DNA of 5,472 bases from Candidatus Kapaibacterium sp. (GTDB lineage: Bacteria > Bacteroidota > Ignavibacteria > Kapaibacteriales > UBA2268), in assembly GCA_030835065.1 (NCBI GenBank), contig JAUQWR010000135.1:1-5472 (forward strand), in the 5' to 3' direction. Made by a program: the position numbers and the translations under genes. This document shows, piece by piece, positions 1-5,444 of the stretch. Numbering within the stretch: the first letter of the stretch is position 1; each line of letters starts with the position of its first letter. The notes beneath the pieces are model-generated. The model saw only the letters and a program-made list of their open reading frames with translations. It was not told the origin of the DNA and did no database searches.

Positions 1-1
1 T

Positions 2-127
2 GTTTCTGTGCTTTTTAATAATAGAATTATAGTAAAAATTGATGGTAGAAATGTTAAAGATTCATATTTACCATTGGAATCTCATTTAAAACTTATTGAT
101 ATAGATAAAATTTTGAAAAATTTATAA
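2..127 (+). CDS. C-terminal end of an unrecognised protein (5' truncated by window edge)
   Basis: An open frame enters from the left edge and runs 41 codons to tandem TAA TAA stops (125-130). The other two plus-strand frames close within a few codons at the start of the window. The visible residues begin VSVLFNNRIIVKIDGR and end LIDIDKILKNL, a mix of beta-like and Lys/Leu-rich helical sequence without a motif I recognise. The stop lies 12 nt before the transketolase start, which suggests co-transcription. The natural upstream neighbour of a C-terminal transketolase subunit would be the N-terminal thiamine-diphosphate-binding subunit, but this tail does not resemble the end of that protein as I know it. 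The function is unknown. The reading frame is plausible but short, so confidence is moderate. Confidence 0.5.
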   Translation, partial: VSVLFNNRIIVKIDGRNVKDSYLPLESHLKLIDIDKILKNL

Positions 128-139
128 TAAAGTATAAAA

Positions 140-1150
140 ATGAAAAAATTCGAATTACTTGGAAAAAAACCAACTCGCCACGGATTTGGCGAAGGGTTGG
201 TTGCTTTAGGTGAAAAACACGATAATGTAGTCGTTTTAGGTGGTGATATCACTGGCTCTGTTATGACTTCATTGTTCCAAGAAAAATTTCCGGATAGATT
301 TTTTTCAATAGGTATAGCTGAACAAAATGCTACAACTATTGCTGCCGGATTAGCTCTTTCAGGTAAAATTGCATTTTTCTCCTCATATAGTGCTTTTGCT
401 GCATTCCGTAATGCAGATCAAACCAGAATATCTGTTTGTTATAATAATATAAATGTAAAAATTGGCGGAGGCCACTCAGGCATAACTGTCGGTCCTGATG
501 GAGCAACTCATCAATCGCTCGAAGAAGTATCCTTTTTGAGAGCTTTGCCAAATATGACTTTGATTGTGCCTTGCGATTTCACTCAAGCAAAAAAAGCTAC
601 AATTGCTGTTGGCGAAATGAATGGTCCAGCCTATATTAGATTTGGACGTCCTGCTGTTCCTATGTTTACTACCGAAGATACTCCTTTCGAAATCGGTAAA
701 GCTAATATTTATAGAGAAGGTAAGGATATTGCTATTATTGCAGCAGGTCTAATGGTCTGGGAAGCACTTTTAGCTGCCGAAGAACTCGAAAAACGTCATG
801 GCATTTCTGCTCGTGTAATTGATTGCCACAGCATTAAGCCTATCGATGTTAATACAATTGTTGATGCTGCAAGAGATTGCGGCGCTATCGTAACTGCCGA
901 AGAACATCAAGTACATGGCGGCTTAGGCTCAGCTGTTGCAGAAGTTGTTGTCAAAAACTACCCTGTTCCAATGGAATTCGTCGGTGTCAAAGATACATTT
1001 GGCACAAGTGGCGAACCTGAAGAACTTCTTGGATATTTTGGTCTTACTTGGAAAGAAATTTATGCATCTGCTCTTACTGCTGTCAAACGCAGAGATAATG
1101 GTGCAATTCATGTTCGCCAATTAAAAGACATTTCAGTTTACGAAGCATAG
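140..1150 (+). CDS. Transketolase, C-terminal subunit (pyrimidine-binding plus C-terminal domains)
   Basis: This is the second half of a split transketolase, a cytosolic thiamine-diphosphate enzyme that moves two-carbon ketol units between sugar phosphates in the pentose phosphate pathway. At 336 aa it matches the usual length of the separate C-terminal subunit and lacks the N-terminal GDG-type diphosphate-binding domain. The pyrimidine-binding domain spans about residues 10-175: GGDITGS at 34-40, GIAEQN at 58-63 with Glu61 as the expected cofactor-activating glutamate, the loop GPDGATHQSLEE at 118-129, and RFGRPAVP at 167-174. The C-terminal domain spans about 190-320, with VIDCHSIKPID at 226-236 and EEHQVHGGLGSAVAE at 254-268. 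DXS is less likely because it is normally one long chain. The ATG at 140 is preceded by A-rich sequence without a Shine-Dalgarno motif. It starts 12 nt after the preceding frame and ends at a strong terminator. The N-terminal subunit must be encoded elsewhere. Confidence 0.93.
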   Translation: MKKFELLGKKPTRHGFGEGLVALGEKHDNVVVLGGDITGSVMTSLFQEKFPDRFFSIGIAEQNATTIAAGLALSGKIAFFSSYSAFAAFRNADQTRISVCYNNINVKIGGGHSGITVGPDGATHQSLEEVSFLRALPNMTLIVPCDFTQAKKATIAVGEMNGPAYIRFGRPAVPMFTTEDTPFEIGKANIYREGKDIAIIAAGLMVWEALLAAEELEKRHGISARVIDCHSIKPIDVNTIVDAARDCGAIVTAEEHQVHGGLGSAVAEVVVKNYPVPMEFVGVKDTFGTSGEPEELLGYFGLTWKEIYASALTAVKRRDNGAIHVRQLKDISVYEA

Positions 1151-1166
1151 TGCATTTTTCTTTCAT

Positions 1167-1205
1167 AGAAGAATCTTAATATTATATTAAGATTCTTCTT
1201 TTTTT
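1167..1205 (+). terminator. Intrinsic terminator after the transketolase subunit
   Basis: A perfect 14-bp stem (1167-1180 paired with 1186-1199, arm AGAAGAATCTTAAT) with a 5-nt loop is followed directly by six T residues (1200-1205). It begins 16 nt after the transketolase stop. It ends only 21 nt before the cca start codon, which leaves very little room for a separate cca promoter. Confidence 0.88.
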
Positions 1206-1226
1206 AATAAATGATTAAGATATTAT

Positions 1227-2672
1227 ATGAAAAAGTTTATTCCTATAACAGATGATGTTGTGTTAAAATTATCAAAAATTGCTAAAAAGCATAATGTACA
1301 ATTATATGCTGTTGGTGGTTTTGTTAGAGATTATTATCTTAATCGTGAACGCAAAGATATTGATTGCACTGTGGTTGGTGATGCATTAGAATTTGCAGAA
1401 ATAGTGGCTAAAGAATTTAAATCTAAAGCTATTATATTTGAAAGATTTAGAACAGCTATGGTTCCTGTTGGCGATTATCAATTAGAATTTGTAGGTACTC
1501 GCAAAGAAATCTATGAAGAAAATTCGCGTAAACCAATTGTTACAGAAGGCACACTCGAAGATGATCTAAGAAGAAGAGATTTTACTGTCAATGCCCTGGC
1601 TGTATCGCTCAATAAAGAAAATATTGGCGAATTGATTGATTTATTTGATGGTATGTCTGCTCTTCATGATAAAATTTTAAAGACACCATTAGATCCTACA
1701 ATCACATTTAGCGAAGATCCACTTAGAATGATGAGGGCTGCCAGATTTGCTGCACAATTAAATTTTGAATTAGATCCTGCCACATTCGAATCTATAAAAC
1801 CTATAGCCGATAGAATAAAAATAATTTCTCAAGAAAGAATTTCTGATGAATTATTAAAGATTATATCATCAAACAAACCAAGTGTTGGCTTTAAAATTCT
1901 ATTCAGTACAGGTTTATTGAAACTAATTTTTCCTGAACTATATCAAATGGCTGGCATAGATACTGTAACTAAAGAAGAAAAAGTTTTTAGCCATAAAGAT
2001 GTATTTTATCATTCACTTACAGTGCTCGATAATATTTGCTTAATGACCGACAAATTATGGCTTAGATTTGCTGCTTTAGTTCATGATATTGCAAAACCAC
2101 GCACCAAAAATTTTAGTGAAACTTCAGGATGGACATTCTGGGGGCACGAAGAGCTTGGTGCCAGAATGATGGAAAAAATATTTAGAAGGTTGAAACTACC
2201 ACTCGAACCACTTCCCTATGTTCAGAAATTGATTAGACTTCACCAAAGACCAATGCAGTTAGTTGATGAAGGTGTAACAGATTCGGCTGTAAGACGTTTG
2301 GCAGTAAATGCCGGCGAAGCACTCGAAGACTTGTTTACTCTATGCAAAGCAGATATTACTACAAAAAATCCAAATTTATCGCATCAATACTATAATAACT
2401 ACGAAAATGTATTGCAAAAAGTAATTGAAGTACAGGAAAAAGATAAATTAAGAGAATTTCAATCTCCTGTACGTGGCGAAGAGATTATGGAGATTTGTGG
2501 TCTTACACCATCAAAAGCTGTTGGAGTAATTAAATCTAATATTGAAGAAGCTATACTCGACGGAATAATCCCAAATACATACGAAGATGCAAAAAATTAT
2601 CTTCTTACCAATAAGGAACAATGGCTGATAGAAGTCAAACCACAAATGCAAAACTTCAGAAGAAAGAAATAA
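1227..2672 (+). CDS. cca: CCA tRNA nucleotidyltransferase with HD domain
   Basis: This is a class II nucleotidyltransferase that builds or repairs the 3' CCA end of tRNAs in the cytoplasm. The head domain has GGFVRD at 30-35 and the metal-binding carboxylates in DID at 44-46. It is followed by RRDFTVNALA at 116-125 and EDPLRMMRAARF at 163-174, the EDxxR nucleotide-selecting motif. A C-terminal HD phosphohydrolase-like domain has His262, the His286-Asp287 pair in VHDIAK, His307 in WGHEELGA and probably Asp375 in KADIT, so its metal ligands look intact. The length of 481 aa suits the HD-containing form. Poly(A) polymerase is a related alternative, and sequence alone does not fully separate CCA-adding from A-adding or CC-adding enzymes. 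The ATG at 1227 has no clear Shine-Dalgarno motif; an ATG at 1211 is out of frame. The gene converges with the minus-strand genes that follow. Confidence 0.93.
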   Translation: MKKFIPITDDVVLKLSKIAKKHNVQLYAVGGFVRDYYLNRERKDIDCTVVGDALEFAEIVAKEFKSKAIIFERFRTAMVPVGDYQLEFVGTRKEIYEENSRKPIVTEGTLEDDLRRRDFTVNALAVSLNKENIGELIDLFDGMSALHDKILKTPLDPTITFSEDPLRMMRAARFAAQLNFELDPATFESIKPIADRIKIISQERISDELLKIISSNKPSVGFKILFSTGLLKLIFPELYQMAGIDTVTKEEKVFSHKDVFYHSLTVLDNICLMTDKLWLRFAALVHDIAKPRTKNFSETSGWTFWGHEELGARMMEKIFRRLKLPLEPLPYVQKLIRLHQRPMQLVDEGVTDSAVRRLAVNAGEALEDLFTLCKADITTKNPNLSHQYYNNYENVLQKVIEVQEKDKLREFQSPVRGEEIMEICGLTPSKAVGVIKSNIEEAILDGIIPNTYEDAKNYLLTNKEQWLIEVKPQMQNFRRKK

Positions 2673-2783
2673 TTATTTGTCAATTAAATTCAATCCTTGA
2701 ACTTTCACAGTATCCTGCGATCCAATATTCAATACAACAGAAGAAAGAATAAGAATCAATATGATAAGAATTAGTCTTTTCAT
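2673..2783 (-). CDS. Possible 36-aa signal-peptide-like small protein (or remnant of a secreted protein)
   Basis: On the minus strand an ATG at 2783 opens a 36-codon frame ending in TAA at 2673-2675, directly abutting the cca stop codon without overlap. The product starts MKRLILIILILILSSVV, a Lys/Arg start followed by a strongly hydrophobic run, then NIGSQ and a polar tail DTVKVQGLNLIDK. This is the shape of a Sec signal peptide or a single membrane anchor, and SQDTV resembles the cleavage region and mature start of many secreted Bacteroidota proteins. There is no lipobox cysteine. Upstream lies TGTGGTAAAT before the ATG, at best a weak ribosome site. It sits downstream of the terminator that ends the carboxylase operon, so it would need its own promoter. 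It could be a real tiny peptide, the leftover start of a decayed secreted-protein gene, or chance in AT-rich DNA. Confidence 0.35.
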   Translation of the reverse strand: MKRLILIILILILSSVVLNIGSQDTVKVQGLNLIDK

Positions 2784-2900
2784 ATTTACCACATCAATTA
2801 TTAGTTTATTTTAGTCTTAACCCAGTTCAAATTAAGAATTAGAATCGAGAAAACAAATTAATTGTTTATAATATATAAACTTAAATACTTAATAAATATT
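2784..2900. other. AT-rich intergenic stretch between the small ORF and the carboxylase-operon terminator
   Basis: No open frame of note is seen on either strand. The stretch contains a short 7-3-7 inverted repeat (GTTTATA / TATAAAC) around 2864-2880, which may be only a by-product of base composition. If the small minus-strand ORF is real, its promoter should lie here, but I could not identify a convincing -35/-10 pair or the Bacteroidota TTTG / TAnnTTTG elements. Confidence 0.4.
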
Positions 2901-2937
2901 TAAAAAGCCTCACATTTGAAAAATATGAGGCTTAAAA
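2901..2937 (-). terminator. Intrinsic terminator of the carboxyltransferase / biotin carrier operon
   Basis: The arms 2905-2917 and 2921-2933 pair (AAGCCTCA with TGAGGCTT, one mismatch, then ATTT with AAAT) around a 3-nt loop. Read on the minus strand the stem is followed by a T run, from the A tract at 2902-2906. It lies just downstream of the carrier-protein stop. On the plus strand the hairpin is followed by AAAAATTTT, so it is at best a weak terminator for the convergent cca transcript, for which I saw no other terminator. Confidence 0.82.
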
Positions 2938-2955
2938 ATTTTAAATTCTAATCGA

Positions 2956-3273
2956 TTAATCTAATTCGATAAGAAGAGTATGCTTAGGAACCTGTTGGTT
3001 CGAAATCACATGAATTTTGCGAACAGTACCATCAAGAGGTGCTTTCATATCATTACGCATTTTCATAGCTTCGAGAATCAACATATTTTGACCTTGTTTT
3101 ACTCTATCGCCTTCTTTAACAAAAATTTCACGGATATTACCGGGAATAAAGGCAGTAATTTTTTTAGGATCAGCTTTTTGCCAAGCTTTTCTTTTCAAAA
3201 ATTTATCAGACAATTCTGTTTCATAAACAGTATCATCAATGACTAATTTTCCAATTTTATTATTGTCGCTCAT
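2956..3273 (-). CDS. Biotin carboxyl carrier protein (biotinyl domain)
   Basis: This cytosolic swinging-arm subunit carries CO2 on biotin between the active sites of a biotin-dependent carboxylase, transcarboxylase or decarboxylase. The biotinyl domain occupies about residues 40-105, with the attachment motif EAMKM at 68-72. Lys71 is the expected biotinylated residue, and 34 residues follow it, the normal spacing to the C terminus. AFIPGNIREIFV at 41-52 and APLDGTV at 78-84 are the paired strands of the domain. The first 40 residues form a short lead with a cluster of Lys/Arg (KFLKRKAWQKADPKK) rather than the long Ala/Pro linker seen in many carriers. Lipoyl domains have a different lysine context, so biotin is the better call. 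The gene starts 8 nt after the carboxyltransferase stop. A good AAGGAG site overlaps that stop, so the two are almost certainly co-transcribed and perhaps translationally coupled. Confidence 0.93.
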   Translation of the reverse strand: MSDNNKIGKLVIDDTVYETELSDKFLKRKAWQKADPKKITAFIPGNIREIFVKEGDRVKQGQNMLILEAMKMRNDMKAPLDGTVRKIHVISNQQVPKHTLLIELD

Positions 3274-3277
3274 AAGA

Positions 3278-3283
3278 CTCCTT
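3278..3283 (-). promoter_or_regulatory. Shine-Dalgarno site of the biotin carrier gene, overlapping the upstream stop codon
   Basis: The minus strand reads TAAGGAGTCTTATG. The last two bases of the carboxyltransferase stop TAA are the first two of AAGGAG, 4 nt before the carrier-protein ATG. Ribosomes finishing the first gene are therefore placed at the start of the second, which supports coupled synthesis of the two partner subunits. Confidence 0.75.
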
Positions 3284-4826
3284 AGAATGGTGGATTACCA
3301 TGTTTTTTAGTAGGTGGATTGTCCACTTTATTCTGAGAAATATGCATAGCATGAATCAAATAGTCGCGAGTTTCTTCAGGACTAATAACAGCATCGATAT
3401 AACCTGCAGCAGCAGCTTTATAAGGATTAGCAAATTTTTCTGTATATTCTTGAACTTTAATTTTGCGCATAGCATCAGGATCGGAAGCAGTATCAATTTC
3501 TTTTTTGAAAATGATATTAGCAGCACCTTCAGGACCCATAACAGCTATTTCGGCAGTGGGCCAAGCAAATACAAAATCGGCACCAAGATGTCGCGAACAC
3601 ATAGCAATGTAACCGCCACCATAAGCTTTACGCAAAATAACAGTCATTTTGAGCACAGTAGCTTCAGAATAAGCATAAAGTACTTTAGCGCCGTGACGGA
3701 TCACGCCAGCATGCTCTTGATCTACACCAGGCAAATATCCGGGTAAATCAACTAAAGTCAATAATGGAATATTGAAGGAATCGCAGAATCTAATAAATCT
3801 TGCAGCTTTATTAGAAGAATCCACATCTAATACACCAGCCATAACCAAAGGTTGGTTGCCCACAACGCCGATTGTATCACCATTGATTCTAGCAAAACCA
3901 ATTACAATATTTCTAGCCCAATGCTCTTGAACTTCGAAGAAATCTGAATCATCGACCAAAGATTTGATAACATTTCTGATATCATAAGGTTGGTTAGGTT
4001 CTTTCGGTAAAATTTCAGCAGGAGATTTTGCAAAGTTAGGTTGTTTTGGTGCAAATCTATCAGCTTTTTTTCTATTATTCCAAGGAATGAAAGAAACAAG
4101 GCGCTTGATTTGTTCAAAACATTCTTGCTCGCTTTGAGCATAGAAATGAGCATTACCAGTAACTTCGGCATGAACTTTTGCACCGCCCAAGTCTTCCATC
4201 GAAATTTCTTCGCCAAGAACAGTTTTAATTACTTCAGGTCCTGTGATAAACATTTTAGAAATTTTATCAACAACAAAAACGAAATCAGTAAGAGCAGGAG
4301 AATAAACAGCACCGCCTGCGCAAGGACCCAAAATAACAGAAATTTGAGGAATCACACCACTAGCTCTGGTGTTTCTAAAGAAGATTTCGCCGTATCCTGC
4401 CAAAGAATTCACACCTTCTTGAATACGAGCACCACCGGAATCGTTAATACCGATAAGAGGTAAACCCAACTGCAAAGCGTGATCCATCATTTTAGTGATT
4501 TTACGAGCATGAGCCAATCCAAGCGAACCGCCGGCTACAGTAAAATCTTGAGCATAAATACAAATTGGAAAGCCTAGTATATTACCAGTACCAGTAATAA
4601 CGCCATCACCAGGAAGGAATTTTTTATCCATTCCAAAGTCTTCAGCTTTATGCTCAACAAATAAATCATATTCATGGAAAGTGCCAGAATCTAGTAATGT
4701 TTCGATTCTTTGACGAGCAGTCAATTTGCCCATAGCAACTTGTTTTTGAATAGCCTGCTGGCCTCCGCCTTCAGTTACAGTTGATTTGCGTGAAAAAAAG
4801 TCTTTGACTCTGTCTAATAACGACAT
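3282..4826 (-). CDS. Acyl-CoA carboxyltransferase beta subunit (12S / PccB / MmdA family)
   Basis: This 514-aa protein is the full-length carboxyltransferase of a biotin enzyme. It exchanges a carboxyl group between carboxybiotin and an acyl-CoA, probably propionyl/methylmalonyl-CoA, in the cytoplasm. Two crotonase-like domains are visible. The N-terminal half has INDSGGARIQEG at 127-138 and the oxyanion-hole segment GPCAGGAVYSPALTD at 168-181 or so. The C-terminal half has DLPGYLPGVDQEHAGVIRHGAK at 360-381 (GVDQE core), RKAYGGGYIAM at 399-409 and WPTAEIAVMGPEGAANI at 422-438. The C terminus KKHGNPPF is typical of the 12S group. Where actinobacterial PccB has a specificity Asp after AYGGAY, this protein has Ile407, as in methylmalonyl-CoA decarboxylase and transcarboxylase relatives. 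The start is fixed by AAGGAG 6 nt upstream of the ATG. The downstream partner is the biotin carrier. No biotin carboxylase or membrane beta subunit lies in the window, so carboxylase, transcarboxylase and decarboxylase roles cannot be separated. Confidence 0.93.
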   Translation of the reverse strand: MSLLDRVKDFFSRKSTVTEGGGQQAIQKQVAMGKLTARQRIETLLDSGTFHEYDLFVEHKAEDFGMDKKFLPGDGVITGTGNILGFPICIYAQDFTVAGGSLGLAHARKITKMMDHALQLGLPLIGINDSGGARIQEGVNSLAGYGEIFFRNTRASGVIPQISVILGPCAGGAVYSPALTDFVFVVDKISKMFITGPEVIKTVLGEEISMEDLGGAKVHAEVTGNAHFYAQSEQECFEQIKRLVSFIPWNNRKKADRFAPKQPNFAKSPAEILPKEPNQPYDIRNVIKSLVDDSDFFEVQEHWARNIVIGFARINGDTIGVVGNQPLVMAGVLDVDSSNKAARFIRFCDSFNIPLLTLVDLPGYLPGVDQEHAGVIRHGAKVLYAYSEATVLKMTVILRKAYGGGYIAMCSRHLGADFVFAWPTAEIAVMGPEGAANIIFKKEIDTASDPDAMRKIKVQEYTEKFANPYKAAAAGYIDAVISPEETRDYLIHAMHISQNKVDNPPTKKHGNPPF

Positions 4827-4832
4827 TCAAAA

Positions 4833-4838
4833 CTCCTT
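4833..4838 (-). promoter_or_regulatory. Shine-Dalgarno site of the carboxyltransferase gene
   Basis: AAGGAG on the minus strand with a 6-nt spacer to the ATG at 4826. It supports that start and shows that at least some genes in this genome use a canonical ribosome binding site. Confidence 0.75.
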
Positions 4839-4865
4839 AAAGTTTATAAGATTTTTTAGTTTTGG

Positions 4866-4893
4866 TCGAATTCGAATCGCAATATTAAGCGAT
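4866..4893 (-). promoter_or_regulatory. Short palindrome and hairpin in the carboxyltransferase leader
   Basis: A perfect 10-bp palindrome TCGAATTCGA (4866-4875) is followed immediately by an inverted repeat ATCGC / GCGAT (4876-4880 and 4889-4893) with an 8-nt AATATTAA spacer. These are the only G/C-containing elements in an otherwise very AT-rich leader, 40-67 nt before the start codon. They could be an operator or a leader-RNA hairpin. The role is inferred; only the symmetry is directly seen. Confidence 0.35.
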
Positions 4894-4907
4894 GAAATTC
4901 AATTAAA

Positions 4908-4927
4908 TTTTATTAATATTAATAAAA
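4908..4927. repeat. Perfect 20-bp AT palindrome upstream of the carboxylase operon
   Basis: The half-site TTTTATTAAT is followed exactly by its reverse complement ATTAATAAAA with no spacer, centred 92 nt before the carboxyltransferase start. It lies between the terminator of the RRM gene and the operon, where the promoter should be. A dimeric repressor site is one explanation; chance in A/T-only DNA is the main alternative. Confidence 0.45.
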
Positions 4928-4954
4928 ACCAAATAAATAGCTTACTAAAATAAA

Positions 4955-4994
4955 ACAAAAAGGGCAAACCACAAAATAATTTGAGTTTGCCCTT
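4955..4994 (-). terminator. Intrinsic terminator of the RRM protein gene
   Basis: A 10-bp stem (4960-4969, AAGGGCAAAC, with 4985-4994) continues inward with CAAA/TTTG (4972-4975 with 4980-4983) past a small asymmetric internal loop and closes on ATAA. On the minus strand the stem is followed by TTTTTGTTTTA. It lies about 60 nt past the RRM gene stop and separates that gene from the carboxylase operon. Confidence 0.85.
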
Positions 4995-5053
4995 ATTCTA
5001 AATCAGTAAAACCAATTTATGCTAAAATCAAGATTTCAATCAAAAGATATGAA

Positions 5054-5356
5054 TTAGAAACTTCTTCTATTGTTGAATCTACGCGGCCCGTTTGAATTCA
5101 TAGGTCTATCGCTTCTTCTGTCTTTAGCCTCATTAACTTTTAGTGATCTTCCGCCGAACTCTACACCGTTCAAAGCTTCGATTGCTGATTGTGCTTCTGC
5201 ATCTTCCATATCAACAAAACCGAATCCTCTAGGGCGATTTGTTTCGCGGTCTTTAATAATTTTAACATTGTGAACTGAACCATATTGGCTAAAGAGGCTG
5301 GATAGATCCTCTTCTGATGTTTGGAACTGTAAGTTTCCAACATAAATAGTAACCAT
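5054..5356 (-). CDS. Single-RRM RNA-binding protein
   Basis: This 100-aa cytosolic protein consists of one RNA recognition motif plus a short basic tail, a class found in cyanobacteria, Bacteroidota and relatives and often tied to cold or stress responses and mRNA handling. RNP2 is IYVGNL at residues 4-9. RNP1 is RGFGFVDM at 43-50, with its exposed aromatic residues (Tyr5, Phe45, Phe47) present. [18 protein letters not shown] at 60-77 completes the fold. Residues 78-100 are rich in Arg, Asn, Pro and Ser ([21 protein letters not shown]) and likely disordered, adding nonspecific RNA affinity. I chose the ATG at 5356 because GGAG lies 6 nt upstream and the RRM begins at once. A longer in-frame start at 5392 would add 12 hydrophobic residues unlike the family and would translate through the ribosome site. 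The gene is monocistronic, with its own terminator. The specific RNA targets are unknown. Confidence 0.94.
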   Translation of the reverse strand: MVTIYVGNLQFQTSEEDLSSLFSQYGSVHNVKIIKDRETNRPRGFGFVDMEDAEAQSAIEALNGVEFGGRSLKVNEAKDRRSDRPMNSNGPRRFNNRRSF

Positions 5357-5362
5357 AAAAAA

Positions 5363-5366
5363 CTCC
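5363..5366 (-). promoter_or_regulatory. Shine-Dalgarno site that decides the RRM protein start
   Basis: The minus strand reads TTTTGGAGTTTTTTATG, giving GGAG with a 6-nt spacer to the ATG at 5356. This favours the short start over the in-frame ATG at 5392. Confidence 0.7.
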
Positions 5367-5444
5367 AAAAAAATAAAAACGCGTAAAACCAACCTTATAT
5401 ATTATTAATTCCATTATTAAATGAATTAATTTTGAAATATAATA

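Noticed and set aside
336..1124. Short frames of 62-71 aa on either strand within the transketolase gene.
   Set aside because: Composition and position mark them as alternative-frame readings of the transketolase coding sequence.
2864..2880. GTTTATA / TATAAAC inverted repeat considered as an operator.
   Set aside because: Short and purely AT-driven apart from the end bases; not tied to a supported promoter.
2980..3246. 88-aa plus-strand frame opposite the biotin carrier gene.
   Set aside because: Antisense shadow of a confidently identified gene; its Phe/Asn/Ser-rich composition is that of a complementary-strand reading.
3300..4463. Plus-strand frames of 148 and 140 aa and a 104-aa minus-strand frame inside the carboxyltransferase gene.
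   Set aside because: All overlap a full-length, motif-complete gene, show no domain features and lack ribosome sites; they are shadows.
5357..5392. N-terminal extension of the RRM protein from an ATG at 5392 (adds 12 residues, [12 protein letters not shown]).
   Set aside because: The extension would be translated through the GGAG ribosome site, has no counterpart in the RRM family, and the ATG at 5356 begins directly before the first RRM strand.
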